Positions 50,578 to 61,111 are shown, counted from the stretch's first letter. The stretch: 64,000 nt of DNA from Oricola indica (GCF_019966595.1 NZ_JAINFJ010000009.1:83725-147724), one strand, 5' to 3'. Translations and numbers: made by a program. Notes: generated by a model not told the origin, from the letters alone.

Positions 50578-50693
50578 GCAGCGCAACTCCATCTCGCAAT
50601 TTCGCGTTGATGGAAACGCCCGCCTCGGTCATCAAGGCCGGGCTTTGGCTCCATATCGCAAGCACTCGTAGCTCAGCGGGATAGAGCGGTGCG
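50578..50693 (+). repeat. Partial copy of the tRNA-Arg locus (copy 2)
   Basis: This stretch matches 57318-57433 without gaps (constant offset 6740). It covers about 84 nt of upstream sequence and the first 32 nt of the tRNA (GCACTCGTAGCTCAGCGGGATAGAGCG from 50662). The match stops before the anticodon. It lies just before the histidine kinase end and cannot encode a tRNA. Confidence 0.82.
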
Positions 50694-50712
50694 TTATATC
50701 ATCATTCTCCGT

Positions 50713-52062
50713 TTACGGATTTCCGACCGGGGCGAGCGCAACTGAGATCTGGACCCCTTGCGCGCTATTCTGCAGTGGCGACACAACGAAGATACGCGCT
50801 CCGGCACGGTCCGCGATCGCCTTGACGATGGCGAGTCCCAGTCCGCTGCCGTCCTTGTTCCCCGATCCCCGCTCAAATCGCAGCATGAGCCGCTCTGTCA
50901 TGTCCGGCGACAACGCCGGCCCGTCGTTTCGAACCGAAAGCACTCCGTCCGCGCTCAGGTCGACTTCAACAGGCCGGTTGGCGGTCCCGTGGCGCAACGC
51001 GTTCTCGATCAGGTTTCGGCAGAGGATACCGAACGCATCCGGATCGAGATTCGATTCGACAGCCGCTCCGGGCATCGAAAGCGCAATCCGCTCCTCTCCC
51101 GAGCGGGCGAAGTCCTGCACGATCAGCTGCAAGACCGGCCGAAGATCGTTGGAGGTGTCGAGTTGCAGCCGGCTGCCTTCCGCGCGGGCGAGCTGCATGA
51201 GCTTCTCCGACATGCGCATAAGCCGCTTGAGGGTTGTTTCGATCTCGGTGGCGCGTTGCGACGTCCGTGCGTCGGTCGTCTCGGACTTCAGGCGCTGGGC
51301 CTGTGCGATCGCGCCGGCCACCGGCGTGCGCAATTCATGCGCGGCATTGGCGGCAAAGGCGCGTTCCGCTTCGAAGGCGGCACGCAAGCGGTCGAGCAAC
51401 TGGTTCACGGCGCCCGTAATCGGCTTCAATTCCGTCGGAAGCCCCGTATCGGGCAAAGGCGAAAGATCCTGGGCGCCCCGCCGCTCCAATCCCTCCTGCA
51501 GGGCGCGCACGGGACGAAAGCCTCGCCGCGTCGCCAGAAGGATGGCCGTAAGGCTGAGCGGAATAACGACCAGAAGGGGCAGCAACAGACCAAGCAGGAT
51601 AGCTCGCGACGTCTCCGAACGATGGTCCAGCGGCTCGGCGACCGCGATCGTGATACGCCCGTCCCGAGCTGAATCGTAGTAGAGGCGATGCGTCGATGTC
51701 TGGGTAAAGCCGTTCTCCTTGAATGGCGGGAAATCCTCTTCGAGGGCCCCTGACGAACGCAATAAAATCCCGCCGTTGCGATCGCGGACGACATAGCTGA
51801 CCTTGTCATCCAGAGGGCTTACGCGGCCGATATGCTCATCGAGTTCGTCGTCGTCCTCGTGGTCGTCGCCCCTGCGCCGAAGATCGTGGACAGCCAGGGG
51901 CAATATGCGCTCCGCCGTCGCCTGCAACGCCCTGTCGTAGACCTCCTCCAACTCGCCGTCGGCCAGATGCGCGGTGACCGATGCCGCAAGCAGCCACAGG
52001 GCCGTTACCGGAAGGCCGATCAGAAGCGCGAGCCGGGCCTGAAGCGAGCGAGGCATTTTCAT
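50713..52062 (-). CDS. Sensor histidine kinase (QseC/PmrB-like)
   Basis: The 449-residue membrane kinase has helices near residues 11-33 and about 165-185. The H-box ERAFAANAAHELRTPVAGAI (about 236-255), N-box NLIENALRHG (about 351-360) and G-box GSGLGLAIVKAIADRAGA (about 408-425) are intact. The periplasmic loop holds an acidic/His cluster (GDDHEDDDELDEH, residues 65-77), which suggests metal sensing. It overlaps the response regulator by 4 nt. The ATG at 52062 was chosen because longer frames run through the regulator gene. Confidence 0.88.
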   Translation of the reverse strand: MKMPRSLQARLALLIGLPVTALWLLAASVTAHLADGELEEVYDRALQATAERILPLAVHDLRRRGDDHEDDDELDEHIGRVSPLDDKVSYVVRDRNGGILLRSSGALEEDFPPFKENGFTQTSTHRLYYDSARDGRITIAVAEPLDHRSETSRAILLGLLLPLLVVIPLSLTAILLATRRGFRPVRALQEGLERRGAQDLSPLPDTGLPTELKPITGAVNQLLDRLRAAFEAERAFAANAAHELRTPVAGAIAQAQRLKSETTDARTSQRATEIETTLKRLMRMSEKLMQLARAEGSRLQLDTSNDLRPVLQLIVQDFARSGEERIALSMPGAAVESNLDPDAFGILCRNLIENALRHGTANRPVEVDLSADGVLSVRNDGPALSPDMTERLMLRFERGSGNKDGSGLGLAIVKAIADRAGARIFVVSPLQNSAQGVQISVALAPVGNP

Positions 52063-52718
52063 GGCCGGCCGAGCCTGTAGCCAAGTCCCCGCTCGGTTTC
52101 GATGACCTTGGCGCCGAGCTTCTTGCGCAAGCGGCTGACATGCACCTCGATCGCGTTGCTGTCGATTTCCGTGTCGAAGGAATAGAGCCGTTCCTCGAGT
52201 TGCGTTTTCGACAGAAGCTGGCCGGGACGCTGCAGGAAGGCCTCGAAGAGAACCCACTCGCGCGCGGTCAGAACAATCTTCTTGCCGTCCTTCGTCACGC
52301 TGCGGGCGGCGAGATCGATCTCCAGAGGGCCGTGCCTGATGATCGGATTGGGATTTCCGGTATATCGCCGCGCGACGGAGCCGATACGTGCTGACAGTTC
52401 CGCCAGGTCGAAAGGCTTGACCAGGTAGTCGTCCGCGCCCGCGTTGAGTCCTTCGATCCGGTCGGAAACCTGGTCGAGAGCGGTCAGGATGATGACCGGC
52501 GTGACATCGCCACGACCGCGCAGCGTTTTCAGGAAGGGAATTCCCCGGCCGTCGGGCAACATGAGGTCGAGGAGCACGAGATCGTAGACGGTTGTCGCCA
52601 ACGCGTCGCCCGCTGCATCGAGACGGCCGACCCAGTCGACGGAATAACCGTCCGCGGCGATCTGGTCGCGCACCGCCGCACCAAGAATGGTGTCGTCCTC
52701 TATCAGCAGGATTCGCAT
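52059..52718 (-). CDS. OmpR-family response regulator (QseB/PmrA-like)
   Basis: The 219-residue regulator has receiver residues EDD near 7-9, the phosphorylation site Asp51 (DLVLLDLMLPDGRG) and LTALD. The winged-helix output domain has LTAREWVLFEAFLQRPGQLL and VSRLRKKLGAKVIETERGLG. It is divergent from the PepSY gene across 136 nt and would bind there. The ATG at 52718 gives MRILLIEDDT; upstream frames add an unlikely leader. Confidence 0.92.
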   Translation of the reverse strand: MRILLIEDDTILGAAVRDQIAADGYSVDWVGRLDAAGDALATTVYDLVLLDLMLPDGRGIPFLKTLRGRGDVTPVIILTALDQVSDRIEGLNAGADDYLVKPFDLAELSARIGSVARRYTGNPNPIIRHGPLEIDLAARSVTKDGKKIVLTAREWVLFEAFLQRPGQLLSKTQLEERLYSFDTEIDSNAIEVHVSRLRKKLGAKVIETERGLGYRLGRP

Positions 52719-52854
52719 GTCTTTGTCTCTGCCTGTCCCCTCCAGCCTTAGTCCACGCGCCACCTTACGGGAAGCTTAAGCGGAGGACGTGGCGGCTTAA
52801 GTCGGCCGTCAGATTAGCCGGTGAAATAGCCCCATACAAAAACGGAGACATACC

Positions 52855-53133
52855 GTGACCACCCGCGCCATCACCACAGCGATTCTGATTTCTCTGTCGG
52901 CGACTGCAGGTCTCGCCGATGATGACTGCGACGTTCCCATGGTCGACTGGCAGCCGAGGCAGGCTGTCCGCGCCATGATCGAGGAACGCGGCTGGAAACT
53001 GCATCGCATCAAGATCCATGACGGTTGCTACGAAGCCTATGTGACGGACGCCGCCGGCAAGCGGTTCGAGGTGATCGTCGATCCGGCCACTCTCGCCATC
53101 ACCGGCTTTGAAACCGACCGCAGACACCGGTGA
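52855..53133 (+). CDS. Small secreted PepSY-domain protein
   Basis: The 92-residue precursor has a signal peptide (ITTAILISLSATAGLA). The mature part is a single PepSY unit: VDWQPRQAVRAMIEERGWKL, then YEAYVTDAAGKRFEVIVDPA and TLAITGFE. Two cysteines are kept. The start is GTG at 52855, with CGGAGAC upstream. It is the first gene of a module divergent from the two-component system and may bind a metal or modulate the sensor; that is inferred. Confidence 0.82.
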   Translation: MTTRAITTAILISLSATAGLADDDCDVPMVDWQPRQAVRAMIEERGWKLHRIKIHDGCYEAYVTDAAGKRFEVIVDPATLAITGFETDRRHR

Positions 53134-53243
53134 GCGGACGTCGAAAGCTGACGGCAAGCTGAAGCGAATTTCTCCGATCCGTCAGCGAACGCTCAGCCAG
53201 GACCGCCATCTGTAAGCCATACGAAACCACAGGAGTTGTGAGC

Positions 53244-53576
53244 ATGAAGCCCTTACGCAGTTTGCTTGTCGCCGCCGTCGCTGTCGGCGGAATATCGATC
53301 GCTTATGCCGCCGGAGCGGCATCGTTTCCCCAAAAATTCGTCAGCGGAATCGAGGCCGCCGGATGGGATCATTCTTTTCGCAAAGCTGACTATGACGACG
53401 ACGAGTACGAAGGTCATCACCATGTGCGAGGCGAACACGAGCGCCATCATGAGGACGACGACGATGACGATGACTGGAGCTATCGCCGGAACGGCCTGGC
53501 GCCGGCAGGCAGCACGACGCCTCCTGACAACGGCCTGATTCTCAAGGGCACCGCGCCAAAGGTGCAGGTGAACTGA
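53244..53576 (+). CDS. Asp/His-rich secreted protein, possible metal buffer
   Basis: The 110-residue precursor has a signal peptide (LLVAAVAVGGISIAYAAGAA). Residues 42-77 are extremely rich in Asp, Glu and His, including GHHH and ERHHEDDDDDDDDW clusters. Such tracts bind divalent metals or ferric iron. No family is recognised, and the remainder is short and unstructured. It sits between the PepSY and DUF2271 genes. The GTG six nt upstream is a less likely start. Confidence 0.72.
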   Translation: MKPLRSLLVAAVAVGGISIAYAAGAASFPQKFVSGIEAAGWDHSFRKADYDDDEYEGHHHVRGEHERHHEDDDDDDDWSYRRNGLAPAGSTTPPDNGLILKGTAPKVQVN

Positions 53577-53607
53577 TACCGCCCTCCACGTTCGAAAGAG
53601 AAACCCG

Positions 53608-54078
53608 ATGAAATCGCTTCTAGCTATTCTAACGGTGACCACGGCGCTCAGCGTCGTGGCGCCAGCCATCGCCGGTGAGGTCACGCTGACCACCAATCTG
53701 CGCAACTATGGCGGCCCCGGCGCCTATCTTGCCTATTATGTCACGAACGCCAGCGGCAATTATCTCGGTAGCCTGTGGATGGCGGGCGGCAAGGCCCGAT
53801 ACTACGAGCACCTGACGGGTTGGTATCGCGCCTCCGGCGGTAATTTGGGCGAAATCGCCGGCATCACCGGTGCCAGTGTCGGCTCCGGGCGAACATTGAC
53901 GGTCACGCTCGATCTGGCCGACGCCCTTTTCGACGCGGGATATGAACTGCATATCGACGCCGCCGTAGAGGACTATCGCGATAGTCCAAACGAAATCGTC
54001 GTCCCGCTGACGTCCGACGGCTCCGGCCAGCCTGTTCAGGGCAGCCGCTACATCGCCGATTTCACCTACACACGCTGA
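53608..54078 (+). CDS. Secreted DUF2271 protein
   Basis: The 156-residue precursor has a signal peptide (LLAILTVTTALSVVAPAIAG). The mature sequence has the DUF2271 layout: PGAYLAYYVTNASGNYLGSL, WMAGGKARYYEHLTGWYRAS, and the ending YELHIDAAVEDYRDSPNEIV. DUF2271 genes often accompany PepSY and ApbE-type genes. The domain may hold a cofactor or substrate, but its role is not known. Confidence 0.82.
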   Translation: MKSLLAILTVTTALSVVAPAIAGEVTLTTNLRNYGGPGAYLAYYVTNASGNYLGSLWMAGGKARYYEHLTGWYRASGGNLGEIAGITGASVGSGRTLTVTLDLADALFDAGYELHIDAAVEDYRDSPNEIVVPLTSDGSGQPVQGSRYIADFTYTR

Positions 54079-54095
54079 TCCGGAGAGGTTCCGTC

Positions 54096-56297
54096 ATGAT
54101 CCGGTCGCTTCACCGTTGGCCAGGGCTGATCGCCGCGCTGCTTCTGTGCGTCATCGCGTTGAGCGGAACGGCGCTATCGATATTCCCCGCTCTTGAAGCC
54201 GCTCGGTCCCCAACGTCCGCCGGCATCAGCGTGGCGGAGCTGGCGTCGCGCGTTCAGGCAATGGAGCCGACGGTGGAGCAGATCCGCCGTGCCCCGACCG
54301 GCCGGATAACCGCTTATTATTACGATGGCGATCAGCCGGCCGCCGCGGTCATCGATCCGGCGACCGGCGGGGCGATCGGCAACGCGGATACGCCGGCATT
54401 GCAACGCTGGCTGACCAGTTTTCATCGGTCGCTGTTTCTCAATGATGCTGGCCGTATCATGACAGCGACCGCCGCCGGGGCCATGCTCGCCCTTTGCCTG
54501 TCGGGTCTCGTGCTTCTCGCGCGCCGCGCTGGCGGATGGCGATACCTCTTCTCTCCCGCGCGGGGCAGCGGCCATGGCAAGCTGCACGCCTCTATCGCAA
54601 GGCTTTCGGTTTTCGGCCTTGGCCTGTCGTCGATCACTGCCCTGTGGATGACCGCAGCGACATTCGGTCTGATTCCGGAAGGCGCCGGCGCTCCCCCTTT
54701 CCCTTCTGATGTCAGTGGTCAGACCGGCGTCAATCCGGCCGCAATCGCGGTGCTTGAGCAGACCCCGGTGGACAGACTGCGCTCGCTGACTTTCCCGCTC
54801 GTGGGCGACAAGACCGACGTCTTCACCCTGAAGACCAGCGACGGCGAAGGCTATATCGATCAGGGCACCGGCCAGATGCTCGCCTGGGCCGACGCCGGCG
54901 CGTGGGAGCGCGTCACGGATTTCATTGCCATGCTTCATACCGGCCAGGGCGCCGCCCTGCTTGGACTTCTTCTCGGCGTGTCGGCGCTCGGCGTTCCCTT
55001 CCTGAGCTGGACTGGACTGCGTCTCTGGCTGACCGGTCGAAAGAGGGGGCGGGTTGGGCATTCGGTTCCGGTCGGAGAAGCCGATACGATCGTGCTGGTC
55101 GGCAGCGAGGGTGGCAGCACCTGGGGCTTCGCCGACACGCTCTGCGGTGCGCTGAACGAGCGCGGGCTTCGGGTTCATGTCGGCCCAATGTCGGCCTTCA
55201 CGCCGGAGCGCTGGCCGCAAGCGCAGCGCATTCTCCTGCTTGCCGCAACCTACGGTGACGGCGAAGCGCCCGCATCGGCTGGAAATTTCATCGGGAAACT
55301 CGCCGCCTTGCCCGAGGCTCCAAAGGCACCGTTCGCCGTTCTCGGCTTCGGCGACCGCAGCTTCCCCTCCTTCTGCGGATACGCGGAGCAAATCATCCAG
55401 GCAGCGGAGGCGAAAGGCTGGCGGGAACTGCTGCCGATGGAAACGGTCGATCGCCAGTCGCCGCAGGATTTCGCCCGCTGGGGGCGCGACCTCGCGGCTG
55501 TGCTTGGCCTGGAGTTCGAACTCAACCATCAGCCGACCCCGCCAAAATCGCGCGCACTGACCCTCGTATCGCGACGCGACTATGGCGCCGACGTCCAGGC
55601 CCCGACGGCCATTCTGCGCTTCGCGCTGCCAACAGGGACGTTCTGGCAGCGGCTGACGAGACGCACATTCCCGGGTTTCGAGGCCGGTGACATCCTCGGC
55701 ATCCTGCCAGAGGGATCCGATCTTCCTCGCTTCTATTCGCTGGCGTCTGGCAGGCGCGACGGCTTCGTCGAGATCTGCGTCCGGCGTCATCCCGGAGGAT
55801 TGTGCTCGGGTCAACTGACGACCCTGGAGCCCGGGCAGTCAGTCCAGGCCTTCCTGCGTCGAAATCCGACCTTCCGGCCGGCCCGCGGAAAGGCGCCCGT
55901 CTTGCTGATCGGTGCGGGGACCGGAATCGGTCCGCTCGCTGGCTTTGCCCGCGCCAACCGCACCAAGCGCCCCATGCATCTTTATTTCGGCACGCGCCAT
56001 CCGCAAAGCGATGCTCTCTACGCCGAGGAACTGGCGGATTGGCAGCAAAACGGGCGCCTCGCCTCCGTGACGACCGCGTTCTCGCGAGGTGAAAGACCGA
56101 CCTATGTGCAGGACGCGCTTCGCAGTGATGCGGCGCGCATCGCCCGACTCGTTTCGGCTGGCGCCCAAATTCTGGTCTGTGGGGGACGGGACATGGCGGC
56201 CGGGGTATCGGCTGCGCTGGCTGACATCCTCGCGCCTCAGGGGCTCACTCTGGCAACGCTCAAGGCGGAGGGCCGATATGCCGAAGACGTTTACTGA
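54096..56297 (+). CDS. PepSY-flavodoxin-ferredoxin-reductase fusion, inner-membrane electron transfer
   Basis: The 733-residue protein fuses a PepSY-type membrane part with a cytoplasmic reductase. Helices lie near residues 9-32, 125-145, 168-190 and about 280-310, with periplasmic PepSY segments between them. Residues about 329-475 are flavodoxin-like (IVLVGSEGGSTWGFADTLCG, then LLAATYGDGEAPASA). Residues about 490-733 form a sulfite-reductase-type FAD/NADPH unit (RFYSLASGRRDGFVEICVRR; VLLIGAGTGIGPLAGFARAN). It likely moves electrons from NADPH across the membrane. The ApbE gene overlaps its end by 20 nt. Confidence 0.87.
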   Translation: MIRSLHRWPGLIAALLLCVIALSGTALSIFPALEAARSPTSAGISVAELASRVQAMEPTVEQIRRAPTGRITAYYYDGDQPAAAVIDPATGGAIGNADTPALQRWLTSFHRSLFLNDAGRIMTATAAGAMLALCLSGLVLLARRAGGWRYLFSPARGSGHGKLHASIARLSVFGLGLSSITALWMTAATFGLIPEGAGAPPFPSDVSGQTGVNPAAIAVLEQTPVDRLRSLTFPLVGDKTDVFTLKTSDGEGYIDQGTGQMLAWADAGAWERVTDFIAMLHTGQGAALLGLLLGVSALGVPFLSWTGLRLWLTGRKRGRVGHSVPVGEADTIVLVGSEGGSTWGFADTLCGALNERGLRVHVGPMSAFTPERWPQAQRILLLAATYGDGEAPASAGNFIGKLAALPEAPKAPFAVLGFGDRSFPSFCGYAEQIIQAAEAKGWRELLPMETVDRQSPQDFARWGRDLAAVLGLEFELNHQPTPPKSRALTLVSRRDYGADVQAPTAILRFALPTGTFWQRLTRRTFPGFEAGDILGILPEGSDLPRFYSLASGRRDGFVEICVRRHPGGLCSGQLTTLEPGQSVQAFLRRNPTFRPARGKAPVLLIGAGTGIGPLAGFARANRTKRPMHLYFGTRHPQSDALYAEELADWQQNGRLASVTTAFSRGERPTYVQDALRSDAARIARLVSAGAQILVCGGRDMAAGVSAALADILAPQGLTLATLKAEGRYAEDVY

Positions 56298-57294
56298 TAT
56301 GGCGCGCCACGCGCTAAACGGTCCGACGATGGGGACGCGCTGGTCGGCGCTTTTCCATGCGCCTGCCGATTTCGACCCCGAGCCGCTGCGCTACGCCATG
56401 GCCGCGGCGGTCGACGAGGTGGACCGCCAAATGTCGGTCTGGAAGCCGGACAGCGACATCAACCGCCTGAGTGCTGCACCGCCGGACACGTGGGTCGACC
56501 TGCCGCCGGCATTGATGGAGGTGCTCGAGGCCGGACTTTCCATCGGTCGGGCGACGGATGGCGCATTCGATATAGGCATGGGCGATGCGGTAAGCGCATG
56601 GGGCTTCGGCCCGACGAACGCCGACCCCGGCCGGATCCGCGCCGCGCGGGAACGCTGCCGTCTGCCGGCGCATGACGTGTTGGAACTGGACTGCCAACGC
56701 AGCCGCGCCCGCAAGCACGCGCCGATGCAATTCGACCTGAACGGCATCGCGAAGGGCCACGGTGTAGATCGATTGACCGAGACCGCCCGAGCCTTTGGTG
56801 TCGATGGCGTCCTGCTCGCAATCGATGGCGAACTGCGCGCCATTGGCAATCAGCCGAATGGTTCGCCCTGGGTCATTGCGATCGAAGCGCCGGACCCCGA
56901 GAGGCGCGCGGCGCATTCCGTCCTCGAATTGACAGATATGGCGGTCGCCACCTCCGGTGATTATCGCCATTGGGTGCAGTTCGGTGAACGTCGTCTGTCG
57001 CACACGATGGATCCGCAGCGGGGCATGCCGCTTGCCAATTCCCCCGCATCCGTCACCGTTCTTGCCGGGACCTGCATCAACGCGGACGCCTGGGCCACGG
57101 CGATGATGGTTTTGGGTGAGGAAAAAGGGCGGAAAGTCGCGGAGGCGATCGGCCTGTCCGTGTTATATCTTCGACACGACCGACCGGGCGGTGTCGGCAC
57201 TGGCTGTTTCCAGGAGGTTGACGAACGCGTTAGCAGTGATGGCCGCTCATTGCAGATGACAGGTGAAGGATTTGGAAGCCGTCAGCGAGATTGA
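56278..57294 (+). CDS. apbE: FAD:protein FMN transferase (ApbE)
   Basis: The 338-residue protein attaches FMN to a Thr/Ser of target proteins. Family features are NGPTMGTRWSALFHAPADFD at the start, QFDLNGIAKGHGVDRLTETA (about 149-168), AVATSGDYRHW (about 221-231), SHTMDPQRG and NADAWATAMMVLG near 268. It has no clear signal peptide or lipobox, so it may act in the cytoplasm. The ATG at 56278 with GGAGGG overlaps the reductase gene, which suggests the reductase or a neighbouring secreted protein is its substrate. Confidence 0.9.
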   Translation: MPKTFTDMARHALNGPTMGTRWSALFHAPADFDPEPLRYAMAAAVDEVDRQMSVWKPDSDINRLSAAPPDTWVDLPPALMEVLEAGLSIGRATDGAFDIGMGDAVSAWGFGPTNADPGRIRAARERCRLPAHDVLELDCQRSRARKHAPMQFDLNGIAKGHGVDRLTETARAFGVDGVLLAIDGELRAIGNQPNGSPWVIAIEAPDPERRAAHSVLELTDMAVATSGDYRHWVQFGERRLSHTMDPQRGMPLANSPASVTVLAGTCINADAWATAMMVLGEEKGRKVAEAIGLSVLYLRHDRPGGVGTGCFQEVDERVSSDGRSLQMTGEGFGSRQRD

Positions 57295-57317
57295 TCTCAA
57301 AGAGCTGCCTTGATGAG

Positions 57318-58996
<1,679 letters not shown>

Positions 58997-59000
<4 letters not shown>

Positions 59001-59305
59001 GTAGCGCGCTCCTTTCCGTTCGCGTTGAACGTTGTCTTGATGGTCGTAGTATCTTTGGATTCTACCGCATCCGAATCCTCGTCTGGAACGAAAAGCTGCA
59101 AGATATCCACCTCGAAGCCGAGTTGAACGAATGACCACATGATCGACCAAAGGGTTTCGAGCAGTTCAGCCTCTTGCTCTTTCGTCAGCTCCAGACCTGA
59201 AAGATCGTCGGCGTAGTCGGTAAGGTCGAGCGGCGGCGAATAAGTCTCGCTCTGGGCAGGGTTACGGGCTGGCCGGGGGAGAGTTTCATTGCTGTTGCGC
59301 GTCAT
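58997..59305 (-). CDS. Small acidic protein coupled to the serine recombinase
   Basis: The 102-residue protein starts [20 protein letters not shown] and has an acidic helical part ([20 protein letters not shown], about 43-62). It overlaps the recombinase start by 4 nt (ATGA), so translation is coupled, and GGAGG lies before its ATG at 59305. Small proteins in this position can be direction factors or accessory proteins of large serine integrases; that is a guess. No family is recognised. Confidence 0.65.
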
Positions 59306-59366
59306 TGCGCCTCCTTTCTCGCCAACCAGCGATAAGCCAGTATAACGAAGGTGAATTGCCCGAATC

Positions 59367-59382
59367 AAGGAATATATTCCTT
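59367..59382. promoter_or_regulatory. 16-bp perfect palindrome in the divergent promoter region
   Basis: AAGGAATATATTCCTT lies between the small gene ending its start at 59305 and the HTH-like gene at 59538. It is a probable operator for control of recombinase expression. The surrounding 230 nt are AT-rich and hold no gene. Confidence 0.5.
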
Positions 59383-59537
59383 TAATTGTCGGGGTATTAC
59401 ATAAAGGCAAACATGAGAAAGAGGACGCGGTTTGCCAACGCTCCCGCCACCGATATTATAAAGCAAAAAGAAGTTGAGCGGCAGAAAGATAAGTAAAAAC
59501 AGATGCTTATAAATTGATAAAGAAAAAGGTCGCGGCA

Positions 59538-60185
59538 GTGAAGAAGGTACGTTCAATACTGATGGCAAGCTCCAAGCTCTCCGACAGACGTATCAGGTCG
59601 ATCATCCGGTGTTACGTGAACCGCAAATTGGCACTGGAGGCCGCGCGGGAGTGCGGAGTCAGCTATGTCACAGCCCATCAGATATATGGCTATATCCGTA
59701 GACGTATGTGCGAGATCGGCCTTTATCCAAGCTATGAAGAGTTCATCCGGTTCGCATTAGAAGGGGAGGAAGAGGGGCCTTATTTCGACTGGTCTGGTTT
59801 TGAAGCATATCTGGAAGCAGGCCTTGGGAAACATCGCGGTATAAGTGCAGGCAACCGCGCCGACTACCTCGCGGAACAAATTTTCTATTACGAAAACCGA
59901 TTTACGCCGGGGCAACATTATCAACTCGTAATGCTAACTATAGAGATGGCGGGTCCGTTGAACCGCCCTGTTCGTGAGTTCGATGCCGATTGCTATCTTC
60001 AGGAACTGATCCGGATTGAATTGTCTAAGGTAGCAGATCGGCCGAACAAACATCGTCTAACCAAGGATCAAGCTACACGGTACAGGGCCATGACCAGTTT
60101 GCTAGATGTGTGGATGGACAAGACTGAAGATCTTCTTCGTTCGGCCTTCATGAAATCAAATCCTCGAAAGGGAAATCGACGTTAG
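59538..60185 (+). CDS. HTH-containing protein of unknown function
   Basis: The 215-residue basic protein has an HTH-like N-terminus (DRRIRSIIRCYVNRKLALEA then ARECGVSYVTAHQIYGYIRR, about residues 16-55), resembling transposase or recombinase DNA-binding regions. The rest is mostly helical with no recognised domain. The GTG at 59538 with AAGG upstream gives the best start; ATG at 59562 and TTG at 59514 are alternatives. It is divergent from the recombinase pair and may regulate it. Confidence 0.6.
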   Translation: MKKVRSILMASSKLSDRRIRSIIRCYVNRKLALEAARECGVSYVTAHQIYGYIRRRMCEIGLYPSYEEFIRFALEGEEEGPYFDWSGFEAYLEAGLGKHRGISAGNRADYLAEQIFYYENRFTPGQHYQLVMLTIEMAGPLNRPVREFDADCYLQELIRIELSKVADRPNKHRLTKDQATRYRAMTSLLDVWMDKTEDLLRSAFMKSNPRKGNRR

Positions 60186-60352
60186 AAACTTTGTTGTGAT
60201 GTCTAAACTCGCAACCCGGATCTGATCAAAATCATACAACTTCTTTCACACTTAGCGCCATTCCCAGATCGCGCGCATATCAGCCCGCAAACGACAAGCG
60301 GTGAGGGGTAATCAACTCGGAGTTCATCCCCACGGATTTCGGGATCGATCGG

Positions 60353-60384
60353 AGAAGCGGCAAGGTGATCACCGTGCCGCTTCT
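60353..60384. terminator. 32-nt near-perfect inverted repeat
   Basis: AGAAGCGGCA, then AAGGTGATCACCG, then TGCCGCTTCT. The arms pair over 10 bp, and the centre GGTGATCACC is itself palindromic. A T-rich stretch follows on the plus strand. It could terminate transcription from both sides; a binding site is also possible. Confidence 0.5.
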
Positions 60385-60398
60385 TCTGTTCCGGATGC

Positions 60399-60833
60399 TT
60401 ACTTGCAGGCGACAACAGCGGCGGTGGTCAGCTTGGAGCGGTATTTGACGCTCTGGTAGGGCTGTTTCTGCCATGCATCCGCGAAATGTTCGGCAAAGCA
60501 GCCGCAATCGAGCGAAGCCTGACCCATCGGCTTGAGGTCGCGTTCGCAGATGCGGTTCTCGACAGCGGCAACCCGCTCACGATCGACGCATTCGGTTTTG
60601 CCGGAGCGCGTCTCCTGCGTGAGGAAATCGCCAAGCGCTTCATCTGTTTCTTCCTGCCCCGACGCCACGAACTTGGCGGCGATGCAGCTATAATCGAAAA
60701 ACGCACCCCACTTGCCGCGTTCTTCAAAGTGTTCGGTGATCCGCGTGATGGTGTCGTCCGCGTTGGCACAAGCGGCAGGCAGCGCAGCAACGAATGCAAG
60801 CGCGCAGGCGAACAGTGCTGTGTGGTGTTTCAT
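60399..60833 (-). CDS. Secreted cysteine-rich protein, unknown
   Basis: The 144-residue precursor has a signal peptide (LFACALAFVAALPAACANA). The mature part has at least five cysteines (YSCIAAKF, TECVDRE, NRICERD, LDCGCFAEHF and the final ACK), consistent with disulfides in the periplasm. GGAGA precedes the ATG at 60833. It belongs to the mobile element and no family is recognised. Confidence 0.65.
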   Translation of the reverse strand: MKHHTALFACALAFVAALPAACANADDTITRITEHFEERGKWGAFFDYSCIAAKFVASGQEETDEALGDFLTQETRSGKTECVDRERVAAVENRICERDLKPMGQASLDCGCFAEHFADAWQKQPYQSVKYRSKLTTAAVVACK

Positions 60834-60910
60834 GAGAGTTCTCCGGATTGATGTGGTTGGAATCAATAGGGCGGCCACTGGCCGCCCCGCAGGTGCCGGT
60901 GTTCGGGCGT

Positions 60911-61042
60911 CTATTTCTTCTTGCCGCCTGCCGCCGCGATGGCGCTGTTCATCCATGCCGGGTTGGACGAACTGACCTTTGGCGGGTTCGATCCGTTGCG
61001 GACCTGATTCTGGACGCCGCTATATGTCGGTTTGCTGGACAT
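60911..61042 (-). CDS. 43-residue basic protein
   Basis: The reading MSSKPTYSGVQNQVRNGSNP continues to a GGKKK end. AGGAG lies 6 nt before the ATG at 61042. It lies between two clear genes of the same strand with a good ribosome site. The composition (Ser, Asn, Lys) suggests an unstructured protein. No family is recognised. Confidence 0.6.
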   Translation of the reverse strand: MSSKPTYSGVQNQVRNGSNPPKVSSSNPAWMNSAIAAAGGKKK

Positions 61043-61111
61043 GCACTTCTCCTGTGTTTTGCCCGTCCGCTTTCATTCGGACGAGCGGCTGCGTGTGCCG
61101 GAATGCTCCGG

